From: Lactococcus sp. dk101 | Lineage (GTDB): Bacteria; Bacillota; Bacilli; Lactobacillales; Streptococcaceae | Assembly (NCBI RefSeq): GCF_009601055.1 | Contig: NZ_WITI01000001.1 | Span: forward strand, 204,737-268,736 | Direction of reading: 5' to 3' | Length of the DNA: 64,000 nt | Shown: one piece after another, positions 27,139 through 37,380 of the stretch | Layout: every line of letters begins with the position of its first letter | Numbering within the stretch: the stretch's first letter is position 1 | Notes under the pieces: generated by a model | The model's database searches: none | Seen by the model: only the letters and a program-made list of their open reading frames with translations | What the model was told of the DNA's origin: nothing | Made by a program: the position numbers and the translations under genes

Positions 27139-28014
27139 GTGGAAGTAAAAAAGTTTACAAATGTTGAGAGCTTGATTGAAGAAGCTAAAAAATACGACTC
27201 TGTTGCTGAAATGATGATTGCTATTGAAATCGAACAAACGGGGCGTGAACGTGCACAAATTATTGAGATGATGGAGCATAATTTGGCAACCATGCTGGCC
27301 TCTGTAGAGAAGGGACTTCTGGGCGAAAAATCGCGTACTGGATTGACGGGGGGAGATGCAAAATTGATGGACGCCTACATCAAATCAGGAAAAGCCTTAT
27401 CAGGAGATGTCATTTTGGGTGCTGCTCGTGACGCGGTCGCTGTCAACGAAGTAAATGCACAGATGGGCTTGATTTGTGCGACACCTACCGCTGGTTCAGC
27501 GGGATGTTTACCTGGTGTTTTGACCGCTGCTACTCAAAAATTGGGATTGAGCCATCAACAGCAAGTAGATTTTCTATTTGTGGGTGGAGCTTTTGGGCTG
27601 GCCATTGCCAATAATGCAACGATTTCTGGGGCAGAGGGAGGCTGTCAAGCTGAGGTTGGTTCAGCTGCTGCCATGGCCTCAGCGGCTTTAGTTATGGCTG
27701 CTGGAGGCAGTACAGCACAAGCAGGATATGCCATTGCCTTAACCCTTCAAAATATGTTAGGGCTTATATGTGACCCTTTGGCAGGCTTGGTTGAAATTCC
27801 ATGTGTGCATCGCAATGCAATGGGAGCATCGCAAGCGATGATTTCAGCTGATATGGCATTGGCTGGTGTAGCGCCTAAAATTCCAGTAGATGAAGTCATT
27901 TCCTGCATGTACAATGTAGGGCGAACATTACCTGCTGCCTTTCGTGAGACGGCAGACGGTGGATTAGCGCAGACAGCGACTGGCCGTAAAATCATGGCTG
28001 ATGTCTTTGGATAA
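27139..28014 (+). CDS. sdaAA: L-serine dehydratase, alpha subunit
   Basis: The 291-residue catalytic subunit is built around a 4Fe-4S cluster. Cysteines lie in LICATPTAGSAGCLPG, GLICDPLAGLVEIPCVHR and SCMYNVGR, as in the family. With sdaAB it deaminates serine to pyruvate. It starts at GTG 27139. The two genes form an operon that ends in a terminator. Confidence 0.93.
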   Translation: MEVKKFTNVESLIEEAKKYDSVAEMMIAIEIEQTGRERAQIIEMMEHNLATMLASVEKGLLGEKSRTGLTGGDAKLMDAYIKSGKALSGDVILGAARDAVAVNEVNAQMGLICATPTAGSAGCLPGVLTAATQKLGLSHQQQVDFLFVGGAFGLAIANNATISGAEGGCQAEVGSAAAMASAALVMAAGGSTAQAGYAIALTLQNMLGLICDPLAGLVEIPCVHRNAMGASQAMISADMALAGVAPKIPVDEVISCMYNVGRTLPAAFRETADGGLAQTATGRKIMADVFG

Positions 28015-28020
28015 TAAAAG

Positions 28021-28040
28021 CTGATGTTAAATCAGTTTTT
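28021..28040 (+). terminator. sda operon terminator
   Basis: CTGAT / ATCAG stem with GTTAA loop, preceded by A residues and followed by TTTTT. Confidence 0.7.
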
Positions 28041-28055
28041 ATTTCTTTTAGTTTA

Positions 28056-28092
28056 CATTTTCTGATTATTTACATTTCAATGTCAGAAAATA
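28056..28092 (+). promoter_or_regulatory. Two imperfect CodY-box-like sites upstream of amtB
   Basis: 28056-28070 and 28078-28092 match AATTTTCWGAAAATT with about 3 and 4 mismatches. In Lactococcus, amtB-glnK is a known CodY target (established knowledge). Binding here is inferred. Confidence 0.4.
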
Positions 28093-28157
28093 TTACACAA
28101 AACAGTACAATTTGTTTTCTTTAGTGTTAAAATAGCTAACATGACTAAGGAGGACTT

Positions 28158-29399
28158 ATGAATACAGGATCAATCGCTTTTATTCTTATCTGTGCGGCGC
28201 TCGTTTTATTGATGACGCCAGCACTTGCTTTTTTTTACGGAGGGTTAGAACGCCGAAAAAATGTCTTAAATACAATGATGATGTCGCTCATTCCAATGGC
28301 TTTAGCGTCATTGTTATGGATTATGTTTGGCTTTAGCCTTTCATTTTCAGGAAGTGGAGATTGGATTGGGAATTTCAACCATTTCTTCATGAATGGGGTG
28401 GACATGGGTAAAAATATACTTTTCCCAGCCAATCAAATCCCTGACGGACTATTTAGTGCATTTCAAATGATGTTTTCAATCATTACCGTTGCTTTGATTA
28501 CGGGATCAGTTGCGGGGAGAATGAGATTTACGCCTCTCGTGATTTTTATGGTCTGTTGGCTAATTTTAGTTTATTATCCCTTAGCACACATGGTTTGGGG
28601 AGGTGGCTTCCTTGCCAAAATGCATGCCATAGATTTTGCAGGTGGAGATGTTGTCCATATTTCAAGCGGAGTAACCGGTTTGGTTTTAGCACTTGTGGTT
28701 GGGAAACGAAGTGGGTATCAACGTTTGGAGTACCGCCCACATAATATTCCATTTGTGGTTTTAGGAACAGGTTTGTTGTGGTTCGGCTGGTTTGGTTTCA
28801 ATGCAGGCTCAGCACTTGCTGCGAATGGTGTTGCCATCAATGCCTTCTTGACAACCAACACCGCAGCAGCAGCGGCCATGTTATCATGGGTCTTGATTGA
28901 AAAGATTTTGATTGGCAAGCCTTCAATCGTTGGTGCATGTTCGGGGGCGGTCGTTGGTTTGGTTGCAATTACTCCAGGAGCTGGCTTTGTTTCCTTGTGG
29001 AGTGCCATGCTGATTGGCTTTTTGGTGAGTCCAGTCAGCTACTTCATGATGTCTGTTGTTAAAAAGAAATTTGGTTATGACGATGCTTTAGATGCGTTTG
29101 GCTGTCACGGGATTGGCGGGATTTTTGGTGGAATTATGACAGGAATTTTCACAACGCCAGCTCTTGCACTTGAAAAAGGTTACTCAGGTCTGATTTATGG
29201 CTCAAGTAAATTATTCTTTGCCAATCTGTTTGCCATTGTCTTTACTTTAGTTTTCACGGTGGTCTTGAGTTTTATCATCATCAAAGTGATTGCTTTATTC
29301 ATGCCTTTACGTGTGAGCAAACGCGAAGAAGCGATTGGACTTGATGATAGTGAACATGAAGAAACAGCATATCCTACTTTCTTAGGTTTGGATGCTTGA
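28158..29399 (+). CDS. amtB: Ammonium transporter
   Basis: The 413-residue Amt channel imports ammonium/ammonia across the cytoplasmic membrane. It has eleven hydrophobic segments. The paired pore histidines are in DVVHISSG and FGCHGIGG, and the N-terminal segment FYGGL is present. RBS AAGGAGGAC precedes ATG. glnK follows after 12 nt, the usual pair in which the PII protein blocks the channel at high nitrogen. Confidence 0.96.
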   Translation: MNTGSIAFILICAALVLLMTPALAFFYGGLERRKNVLNTMMMSLIPMALASLLWIMFGFSLSFSGSGDWIGNFNHFFMNGVDMGKNILFPANQIPDGLFSAFQMMFSIITVALITGSVAGRMRFTPLVIFMVCWLILVYYPLAHMVWGGGFLAKMHAIDFAGGDVVHISSGVTGLVLALVVGKRSGYQRLEYRPHNIPFVVLGTGLLWFGWFGFNAGSALAANGVAINAFLTTNTAAAAAMLSWVLIEKILIGKPSIVGACSGAVVGLVAITPGAGFVSLWSAMLIGFLVSPVSYFMMSVVKKKFGYDDALDAFGCHGIGGIFGGIMTGIFTTPALALEKGYSGLIYGSSKLFFANLFAIVFTLVFTVVLSFIIIKVIALFMPLRVSKREEAIGLDDSEHEETAYPTFLGLDA

Positions 29400-29411
29400 T
29401 GAGGATTAAAA

Positions 29412-29753
29412 ATGAAAAAAATTGAAGCAATTATCAGAACTGACAAACTAGAAGATTTGAAGGAAGCACTGACAAAACATGACTTTACAAATGGCATGAC
29501 GGTCTCGCAAGTCTTAGGATACGGCAAACAAAAAGGATTTACAGAATACGTGCGCGGACAAAAAGTTGAAATTGCCCTGCTTGCAAAAATTAAAATCGAA
29601 ATTGTTTGTTTAGATTGGGATGTTGATGCCTTGATTGAGATTATCATTGGGGCGGTCAGAACAGGAGAAATCGGGGACGGTAAAATCTTTGTCTCTCCTG
29701 TCGAGCGGGTCGTCAGAATACGAACTGCAGAAGAAGATAGTAATGCTATTTAG
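29412..29753 (+). CDS. glnK: PII nitrogen regulatory protein
   Basis: The 113-residue trimeric PII protein senses ATP/ADP and 2-oxoglutarate and binds AmtB. The PII core is present: N-terminal [18 protein letters not shown]-loop region [16 protein letters not shown], and [19 protein letters not shown] at the C-terminal signature. The usual uridylylation Tyr51 is replaced by Val in GQKVEI, so covalent control is absent, consistent with Gram-positive PII. It is cotranscribed with amtB. Confidence 0.94.
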   Translation: MKKIEAIIRTDKLEDLKEALTKHDFTNGMTVSQVLGYGKQKGFTEYVRGQKVEIALLAKIKIEIVCLDWDVDALIEIIIGAVRTGEIGDGKIFVSPVERVVRIRTAEEDSNAI

Positions 29754-29780
29754 ATTGCATAAATGTCTAATAAGACTTAG

Positions 29781-29811
29781 AAACTCAGTTAAAATGGCTG
29801 AGTTTTTTCTT
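29781..29811 (+). terminator. amtB-glnK terminator
   Basis: AAACTCAG (29781-29788) / CTGAGTTT (29798-29805), then T-rich tail. Confidence 0.85.
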
Positions 29812-29826
29812 TTCTAATGCTTTTAC

Positions 29827-29860
29827 TTGACATTTTTAGTTTACAAATGTAAACTATAAT
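29827..29860 (+). promoter_or_regulatory. cop box and promoter of the CopY-like gene
   Basis: TACAAATGTA (29842-29851) is a perfect TACANNTGTA cop box, flanked by T and AAAC. TTGACA lies at 29827-29832 and TATAAT at 29855-29860; their 22-bp spacing is longer than ideal. Confidence 0.75.
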
Positions 29861-29895
29861 TAGATGTAAATTTTTCATTTGAAGGAGGTGAGGTC

Positions 29896-30354
29896 ATGGA
29901 AGAAGAATGTAATATCTCCAACGCTGAGATGATCGTAATGCGAGTCATTTGGTCGCTTGGCGAAGCGCGCGTTGATGAGATTAGCTGCCAAATTCCTGAG
30001 GATTTGGACTGGTCTCTTGCAACGGTTAAAACCTTATTGGGACGTTTGGTTAAAAAGGGAATGTTATCCACAGAAAAAGAAGGGCGAAAATTTATTTATC
30101 GTCCAGTCATGCAAGAATGCACTGCAGTTGGATTATTAGGTAAATCATTACTTTCAAAAGTGTGTGCCACTAAGCAGAGTCAATTGATTGCCGGAATGAT
30201 TGATTTGTCAGAGCTGACAAACCAAGATGCCACACAGTTGATTGATTTGTTGCAATCAAAAATTAAGACAGGTAAGGTCGCTTGCACTTGCTTACAAGAT
30301 GCGGAATCTTGCACGTGTGTGCATGAAACGGAAGTTGAAGAAGTTTCTGTTTAA
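29896..30354 (+). CDS. copY: CopY/TcrY-type copper-responsive repressor
   Basis: The 152-residue BlaI/MecI-CopY family repressor has an N-terminal winged helix (about 5-75; ISNAEMIVMRVIWSLGEA region) and a C-terminal metal motif CTCLQDAESCTC, the CxC-x(n)-CxC copper/zinc switch. Copper releases CopY from the cop box TACANNTGTA, which is found in its own promoter. No copZ chaperone or copA/copB ATPase gene follows. The regulator is either autoregulated alone or controls cop genes elsewhere. RBS AAGGAGGTG precedes ATG. Confidence 0.9.
   Translation: MEEECNISNAEMIVMRVIWSLGEARVDEISCQIPEDLDWSLATVKTLLGRLVKKGMLSTEKEGRKFIYRPVMQECTAVGLLGKSLLSKVCATKQSQLIAGMIDLSELTNQDATQLIDLLQSKIKTGKVACTCLQDAESCTCVHETEVEEVSV
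30206..30219. repeat. Dispersed palindrome, copy in copY
   Basis: Exact copy with spacer AG, read as L-S-E-L-T-N. Confidence 0.9.
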
Positions 30355-30386
30355 AGACTGTTTTTGATCTAAACCAATAAGTATAA

Positions 30387-30416
30387 AAGAAATCAATCAG
30401 GCATTGATTTCTTTTT
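30387..30416 (+). terminator. copY terminator
   Basis: AAGAAATCAAT (30387-30397) / ATTGATTTCTT (30403-30413), CAGGC loop, T tail. Confidence 0.88.
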
Positions 30417-30444
30417 ACTTGCTTATGTTGACATTAAAAATTTA

Positions 30445-30482
30445 AAAAAAGCATGCTGTCAGCGCTGACAGCATGCTTTTTT
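30445..30482. terminator. Bidirectional terminator: perfect 38-bp palindrome
   Basis: It is centred on TGTCAGCGCTGACA (30457-30470) and extended by GCATGC and A6/T6. It mainly ends the minus-strand yfhO gene. Confidence 0.92.
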
Positions 30483-30488
30483 ATTTTA

Positions 30489-33116
30489 TCACTCTTTTTT
30501 ACGTCTTAAATAGTCATAAGTCACAAACAAGAGACAGCCAAGAACAAAAGCTACGAGGCCAGTTTTAAAGCCTTGAGGGACAAAAGTCATTTTGATGGTG
30601 TGTTTTCCTTTAGGAACAGCAACTTTCATAAAGCCGTCTTGCGCCCGTTCAATTGTGACTGCTTTTCCATCAACTGTGGCAGACCAGCCCTTGTCGTAAG
30701 GAAGGGTCATAAATAAATCACCAGAAGTTTTAGCGTTCACTTCAAAGGAGGCTCCATTTTTGAGTTCCGTTGCATCAACGTGATTACTTTTAAGTTGGTC
30801 AATGGTCTTTTGATATGTGGACGTATTGAGTGCCCAAAATGAAGTTGTATCAAAAGAAACTTGGGAATTTCCAGGAAAACTTACAGTGACTTTGATTTGT
30901 GTTTCTTTGTCATAATCGCCAAGATTGAAAAGATAGCCCGTATCATTTGTTCCAACGGTGTAGCCAGCACCAGGTTGGAGATGGCCTTCCGCTGTAATTT
31001 GGCTGACGGTAATAACGGTTGTATTTGCGCTGGTATCAAGGTAAGTCAGATTTGGAATGGACAGATAAAGCTGCGTATGAGCAGGAACAGTTAAGCCGTA
31101 AGTGACAGACAAATCCTCTTTAGCTTGGACAGGCTTTTTCGTCAAAGTAATGCTATCACCTGTTCCTGTGATTTTGTTATCTGTTTTTTCACTTGTCGTG
31201 TAAATCTGGTTGAAATATTTTTGGTTGCTCTTGGTCAAGGCATTGACGAAGGCCGTTTGATTTTTGATAGCACTGGTCTGGTCATCAATCAAGGTCGCAT
31301 CTTGATAGCCACCTGGAACGAAAATACCGGTTGATAGAGCATTGGCGTTTTCTGTCAATGCAGACAAGTTTCCGTTAGCACTGACAGGATTGAAGTCGTA
31401 CTTACTAGGTTGACTTTGACTGATATTAAAGCGAACGGCAAAGATAGAGTCCATTAAAATAGTATTTAAAGGATAACGCAGGTTCAGGTAAGTGTCGTCG
31501 GTATGGAAACCTAGTTCTCTCATCACACTGCTTGAATTACTGTTTCTGACAGATGAAAATTGAGAAATACTATTGTAGCCAAACTTCATGCCGTCATTTG
31601 CCGTGTCGGGTGTCGTGTTGTCCATACGAGAAAGTTGGGTGCCGCGGATTTGGTTGGCTTTTTCGACAAGGGGATCAATCGTATCGGTTTGTTGATTGTA
31701 ATAAGTTCGACTGGCAAAATTCCATTCTTTTTGCAAGCCCTCAATTTGGAAATAACCATTGATACCGGCTTCAGCCACCATGAACAGCGCCAAGATTGGA
31801 AGGAAAAGTTTGATAGAAATCCATTTTTTAGTCCGACTAATCAGCAAAATTAAGTATGCCAACAAGAATAAAGCGGTCAATAGGAGGTTTTCGAGTGCTA
31901 AATAAGCATAAGTCTGATAGAAATAGGCAGCCGCAAAACCTAAAACTAAGAAGCCTACAGCAATTAAAATCGAGCGGATTTTGATTTCCTTTAATCGAAC
32001 AAAGGTTTCGCAAGCTAAAATCAAAATGAAGAGGCTAAACAAGAAGGCATAACGGTGTAAAAACATATTTGGTGAGTGCATGCCTTGCCAAAACAAGTCC
32101 AAAATCTGAAAATAAAAGGATGCGATTAGGACAGCTAAGACACCGAAATACGCCATTTTTGTTTTCCAAGAGATGGATTTTAAAAAGAAAAACAAGACTG
32201 CAAGAAGGAACGGAAACAGACCAACGTAAATCATAGGGACGGCATTATATTGGGTCGTGTCATAGGCACCTACGAAATTTTTAGCAAATAAATCAAAGGG
32301 CTTTGAATTTTCTGTAAAAAGCTGTGTAATTTCTGAAAAGGCCCCCGTGTTGTTGGCTTTCAAATCCAAATACATGGGGAGCAACATGATTAAACTGGCA
32401 ATTCCTGCACATCCTGAGCTGACAAGGAAATCAAGTACTGTTTTGAAAGACCATTTATTTCTTGTCGCACGAGCCAAGAAATAAAGGACAAGAAACAGGG
32501 CTACCATGAATCCAAAATAGTAATTTTGAATAAATAAAATGGTCAAGCTGACAAAATATAGCATGCGTTTTCCATCATCTTGCAAGCGATGAAGCCCCCA
32601 AATAATCAATGGAAGCAAGATGAAAATGTCTAGCCACATGACAATTTCGACTTGACTGGTGATAAATGACATCAGTGAATAAGCGCATGCGAAAGCCAAT
32701 AGAATGAGATTGGGCAATTTTTTATACATGTTTTTAAAACTGATAAAAAATGACAAGCCCATAAAGCCAGCTTTTAATAAAGTCAAAAGGTAAAGCGCAT
32801 CTGGCATATTGTGAACATTGAAGAAGAAAGTAATCGGCATGAAAAAGCTGCCCATATAGTAGGCCGCAAAAGCATATAAATTCATGCCTAGTCCACTCGT
32901 GAACGTATAAAAGAAGCCTTGTTTCCCAGCCGAATGTAAAATATTGTCATAGAGGGCATGAAGCGCAACGTATTGATGATAAGAATCTCCTGCCAAAATG
33001 GAGCGTGTGCTGCCCCAGTAGATTTGATTTGCTGCAAGAATAATGCCCATCAATAGCAATGGCACTACAAAACTCAACAGTAAAAACCATTTGTTTTTCT
33101 TGATAAAATTTGTCAT
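30489..33116 (-). CDS. YfhO family membrane protein
   Basis: The 875-residue protein has about 12-13 membrane helices in the first ~480 residues and again one near the C-terminus (TGLVAFVLGCLLFVTYD). The YfhO extracellular part ends with the conserved LPYDKGWSATVDGK and VPKGKHTIKMTFVPQG. YfhO proteins are GT-C-like and linked to glycosylation of lipoteichoic acid or other wall polymers (family knowledge). ATG 33116 follows TATAAT by only 6 nt, suggesting a leaderless mRNA. Confidence 0.88.
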   Translation of the reverse strand: MTNFIKKNKWFLLLSFVVPLLLMGIILAANQIYWGSTRSILAGDSYHQYVALHALYDNILHSAGKQGFFYTFTSGLGMNLYAFAAYYMGSFFMPITFFFNVHNMPDALYLLTLLKAGFMGLSFFISFKNMYKKLPNLILLAFACAYSLMSFITSQVEIVMWLDIFILLPLIIWGLHRLQDDGKRMLYFVSLTILFIQNYYFGFMVALFLVLYFLARATRNKWSFKTVLDFLVSSGCAGIASLIMLLPMYLDLKANNTGAFSEITQLFTENSKPFDLFAKNFVGAYDTTQYNAVPMIYVGLFPFLLAVLFFFLKSISWKTKMAYFGVLAVLIASFYFQILDLFWQGMHSPNMFLHRYAFLFSLFILILACETFVRLKEIKIRSILIAVGFLVLGFAAAYFYQTYAYLALENLLLTALFLLAYLILLISRTKKWISIKLFLPILALFMVAEAGINGYFQIEGLQKEWNFASRTYYNQQTDTIDPLVEKANQIRGTQLSRMDNTTPDTANDGMKFGYNSISQFSSVRNSNSSSVMRELGFHTDDTYLNLRYPLNTILMDSIFAVRFNISQSQPSKYDFNPVSANGNLSALTENANALSTGIFVPGGYQDATLIDDQTSAIKNQTAFVNALTKSNQKYFNQIYTTSEKTDNKITGTGDSITLTKKPVQAKEDLSVTYGLTVPAHTQLYLSIPNLTYLDTSANTTVITVSQITAEGHLQPGAGYTVGTNDTGYLFNLGDYDKETQIKVTVSFPGNSQVSFDTTSFWALNTSTYQKTIDQLKSNHVDATELKNGASFEVNAKTSGDLFMTLPYDKGWSATVDGKAVTIERAQDGFMKVAVPKGKHTIKMTFVPQGFKTGLVAFVLGCLLFVTYDYLRRKKE

Positions 33117-33128
33117 GCTTTCATTATA
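33117..33128 (-). promoter_or_regulatory. -10 box immediately upstream of yfhO start
   Basis: On the minus strand TATAAT (33128-33123) is followed by GAAAGC then ATG. No Shine-Dalgarno sequence fits between them. Confidence 0.6.
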
Positions 33129-33209
33129 CTAAAATTCTGACGGGAATAAAAAAAGAATCAAAAAATATAACTCTTTTTATGATTGCTAATGAAATATTTA
33201 TTTATTTTT

Positions 33210-33983
33210 TTAAGTTAATCTTGTTTTAAGAGTCTCAGCAATTTCGGTGAGTTTTTCATCTTGATTGACCTGAGAAAGTTTATATCCAATAAAATAAGGA
33301 GAAGTGATAAAACGTGGCACGATTTTGCAAATGTAGCGACCAGCAAAATGATGGAAGAAAAGATTGTAAGAATCACATCTGCCCTCAAGATAGTCATTGA
33401 GCAAATATTGGGTGATCAGTTGAACATCATCAGCCAAGGCTTCTACATTTTTTAAATCAGAAATAGCCACATTGAACTCGACAAAACCCATGATTGGGCG
33501 TGTCGAAATGGAAACAGAAGTACTGCCTTCCTTGACTTTTACACCTTCGAAATTTTCAGGCGAGATGTTTTGGTAGCCGTCCACATTCTTGAGGCCAACA
33601 ATTTGCATGTGAGGATGACGAAGGGTACCGCCTGAGCGTGGACCGAAATTTTTGAACATTAAAACAGAAGCATAATCAGCAGAAGCAATCAGTTGATCCC
33701 AACATTCAAAGGCAAATTTGAACACCTGCCGATTTTCGGCTTGTGAATAAATAGAAACATCGCCAAGATGCTGGTCAGACTCGATAATAACAGTCATCAA
33801 GCTTTCTTCGATGGTCGAATATTTATTTTTGAGCCAAATCTTGTGATCGTCCGTCCGTATGATATTGGTTAAGCTTTCTGTTTCGCAAAAAGGACAATGC
33901 GCGTGATTTTCAGTGGCTTTTGCATATTTTGTATTATTTATCTTGGCATTGAAAACCAAAGGATTTGCTGTATGTTCAATCAT
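33210..33983 (-). CDS. DUF4931-like, GalT/HIT-fold family protein
   Basis: The 257-residue protein has a zinc-like CPFC near residue 31 and HPHMQIVGL near residue 125, recalling the HxHxQ active site of galactose-1-phosphate uridylyltransferase and HIT proteins. It is probably a nucleotidyl transferase or hydrolase of unknown substrate. ATG 33983 lies 6 nt after TGGTATAAT on the minus strand, suggesting a leaderless mRNA. It is transcribed in the same direction as yfhO, 93 bp upstream of it. Confidence 0.65.
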   Translation of the reverse strand: MIEHTANPLVFNAKINNTKYAKATENHAHCPFCETESLTNIIRTDDHKIWLKNKYSTIEESLMTVIIESDQHLGDVSIYSQAENRQVFKFAFECWDQLIASADYASVLMFKNFGPRSGGTLRHPHMQIVGLKNVDGYQNISPENFEGVKVKEGSTSVSISTRPIMGFVEFNVAISDLKNVEALADDVQLITQYLLNDYLEGRCDSYNLFFHHFAGRYICKIVPRFITSPYFIGYKLSQVNQDEKLTEIAETLKTRLT

Positions 33984-33998
33984 GTTGTCATTATACCA
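33984..33998 (-). promoter_or_regulatory. Extended -10 box immediately upstream of the GalT-like gene
   Basis: Minus strand TGGTATAAT (TATAAT 33995-33990), then GACAAC, then ATG. Confidence 0.65.
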
Positions 33999-34175
33999 TG
34001 TTTTCAGTTTAGGAGCTTTAATATTTGTTGAATTTTTGCTATAATTGTTCAGTTACCTATTATACAGGTGAATGGATTTTTAGCTATTATATCTTTAATC
34101 CTTTGCCTGAATAACCAACAAAAGTCAGCCTTCAAACTGATATTTTGTAATAATCAAAATAGAAAGAGATGGTAA

Positions 34176-35303
<1,128 letters not shown>

Positions 35304-35311
35304 GAAAATGT

Positions 35312-35337
35312 AAAATAAGCTTCGGCTTATTTTTTTG
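35312..35337 (+). terminator. mnmA terminator
   Basis: AAAATAAGC / GCTTATTTT stem closed by a stable TTCG tetraloop, then T run. Confidence 0.92.
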
Positions 35338-35403
35338 CGTTTCTTTTCTTATTTAATTCTCATTTTGATATAATTTATTTATCATAAAACAAGGTAAAAT
35401 AAG

Positions 35404-35946
35404 ATGTGAACAAACAATCCTAAACGCTTATTTATAGCGTTCGTTGGCCTATTATTGACACTTTTATTGCTTCTGATTATAAGAGGACAGTGGACAAAAC
35501 GAAACAGTATTCCAGTTGTGCTTGTCCCCCAACAAGTTACTTTTTACACGACAGAACAAATCAGCCAGCTCACGCGCAAGCAAATTCAAAATGGTGATTT
35601 TTCTGCATTGGCGGGCAGATGGAGAAGCAAAGACGGAACGGAAGATGGTCTTCAATTTGTCATCGCTGACAACTGTTTGCTGATTGCTGACAAACGTTAT
35701 TATTTACGATTTTCTGGCAAAAATGCTGATGACGCCATTTATTTGGAGCAATATGAAAATAAAAATGCGTCGCCGATTATCTATTATCCCAGTGGGGCTA
35801 AAATTCCGATTATGCTGCCTGACGGTCAAGTAGATACAAGTGGTCTATATGACCCGTCAGACCAGACACAGCCTCGCATTTTGCTTGGTCAGACCACATT
35901 ATCGGCTGAATTGGTAGAAAAATTAACAACATATTTATCAGATTAA
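35404..35946 (+). pseudogene. DUF6287-like lipoprotein/anchor gene with stop at codon 2
   Basis: The frame codes for a membrane-anchor start (NNPKRLFIAF then a Leu-rich helix) and a DUF6287-like region (IQNGDFSALAGRWRSKDG). Downstream it is intact to 35946 (>170 codons). The only ATG with a ribosome site (AAGGTAAAATAAG, 35404) is followed at once by TGA. The next in-frame start candidate, TTG 35455, lies inside the anchor helix. A TGA insertion or point change at codon 2 would explain this. Whether any protein is made is unknown. The call as a pseudogene is tentative. Confidence 0.55.
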
Positions 35947-36034
35947 AATTATTAAATTTGTGATAAAAAAGTGCGAAAAATTAAGCAAATTATAATCTTT
36001 CTAAAAATAATTATAAAAAAAATGAAAAAAGACT

Positions 36035-36062
36035 TTTACTTTCTAATAAAATATGTTATAAT
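36035..36062 (+). promoter_or_regulatory. Promoter of rpsA
   Basis: TTTACT (36035-36040), 16-bp spacer, TATAAT (36057-36062) preceded by TGT (extended -10). Confidence 0.7.
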
Positions 36063-36113
36063 TACCTACATGGCTGTGTGCCAGCCAAATTGTTGGAGGA
36101 ATTTTTTTTACAA

Positions 36114-37340
36114 ATGAACGAATTTGAAACATTATTAAACAGCGTTGAAGACGTTAAAGTACGCGACGTCGTTAAAGGTGAAATCCTTTCTATTGAAAAC
36201 GGTCAAGCACAAGTTGCTATCGTTGGTACTGGTGTAGAGGGTGTTCTTACACTTCGTGAAATCACAAGCGACCGCGACGCTGATATCAATACATTTGTTA
36301 AACCAGGTGATGTCCTTGACTTGCTTGTTATTAAGCAAATCGTAGGTAAAGAAGCAGAAGGTGCTAACGTATATCTTCTCTCATTGAAACGTCTTGAAGC
36401 TCGTAAAGCTTGGACTGCACTTGAAGGCAAAGAAGGCGAAATCGTAACTGTTAAAGTTACTAAAGACGTTAAAGGTGGACTTTCAGTTGACTTCAACGGA
36501 GTACGTGGATTTATCCCAGCGTCAATGATCGACACTTACTTCGTTAAAGACACTAAGAAATTTGTCGGCGAAGAAATCGAAGCTAAAATCATCGAAGTTA
36601 ACGCTCAAGAAAACCGCTTCATCCTTAGCCGTCGTGCTGTAGTAGAAGCTGACGCTCTTGAAGCTAAGAAAGAAGCATTTGCTCAACTTCAAGAAGGCGA
36701 CATCGTTGAAGGTACAGTATCACGCGTTACTAACTTTGGTGCATTCGTTGACCTTGGTGGTATCGATGGACTTGTTCACGTTTCTGAATTGAGCCACGGT
36801 CGTGTTAAACGTCCTTCAGACGTTGTTAAACCTGGTGACGAAATCCAAGTTAAGATCTTGAAACTTGACGAAGAAGCTGGACGTCTCTCACTTTCTCTTA
36901 AAGCGACTCAAAAAGGTCCTTGGGAAGAAGTTGAAGAAAAAGCTCCTGCTGGATCAACTGTTGAAGGAACTGTTAAACGTTTGACTGACTTCGGTGCATT
37001 CGTTGAACTTTACCCAGGCGTTGAAGGACTTGTACACGTTTCACAAATTTCTTGGGAACGCGTTGAAAATCCAAAAGATGTCCTTAAAGTAGGTCAAGTT
37101 GTTAACGTTAAAGTTCTTGATGTTAAACCTGAAGAACAACGTATCAGCCTTTCTATCAAAGCGCTTGAAGAAGCTCCAGAACGTTCAGCTCGTCGTAACA
37201 ACGAAGATGGAGAAAAACGTGACCGCAAACCACGCGCTCCACGTAAAGCAGCTAAACCTTCATACGAATTGCCAGAAACTCAAGAAGGATTCTCACTTGC
37301 AGACTTCCTTGGTGACGATTTCGACATCAACGACTTATAA
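36114..37340 (+). CDS. rpsA: 30S ribosomal protein S1 (four S1 domains)
   Basis: The protein of 408 residues holds four S1 RNA-binding domains, near residues 15-90, 105-175, 195-265 and 280-350, and an acidic/basic C-terminal tail (RRNNEDGEKRDRKPRAPRK). It helps mRNA bind the 30S subunit. ATG 36114 is preferred although GGAGGA lies 13 nt upstream, a long spacing. An in-frame GTG at 36078 has no ribosome site. It is monocistronic with a TTCG-loop terminator. Confidence 0.95.
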   Translation: MNEFETLLNSVEDVKVRDVVKGEILSIENGQAQVAIVGTGVEGVLTLREITSDRDADINTFVKPGDVLDLLVIKQIVGKEAEGANVYLLSLKRLEARKAWTALEGKEGEIVTVKVTKDVKGGLSVDFNGVRGFIPASMIDTYFVKDTKKFVGEEIEAKIIEVNAQENRFILSRRAVVEADALEAKKEAFAQLQEGDIVEGTVSRVTNFGAFVDLGGIDGLVHVSELSHGRVKRPSDVVKPGDEIQVKILKLDEEAGRLSLSLKATQKGPWEEVEEKAPAGSTVEGTVKRLTDFGAFVELYPGVEGLVHVSQISWERVENPKDVLKVGQVVNVKVLDVKPEEQRISLSIKALEEAPERSARRNNEDGEKRDRKPRAPRKAAKPSYELPETQEGFSLADFLGDDFDINDL

Positions 37341-37355
37341 ATTGAATGAACAAAC

Positions 37356-37380
37356 AAAAGACATTTCGATGTCTTTTTTT
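37356..37380 (+). terminator. rpsA terminator
   Basis: AAAAGACAT / ATGTCTTTT stem with TTCG loop, then T run. Confidence 0.92.
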
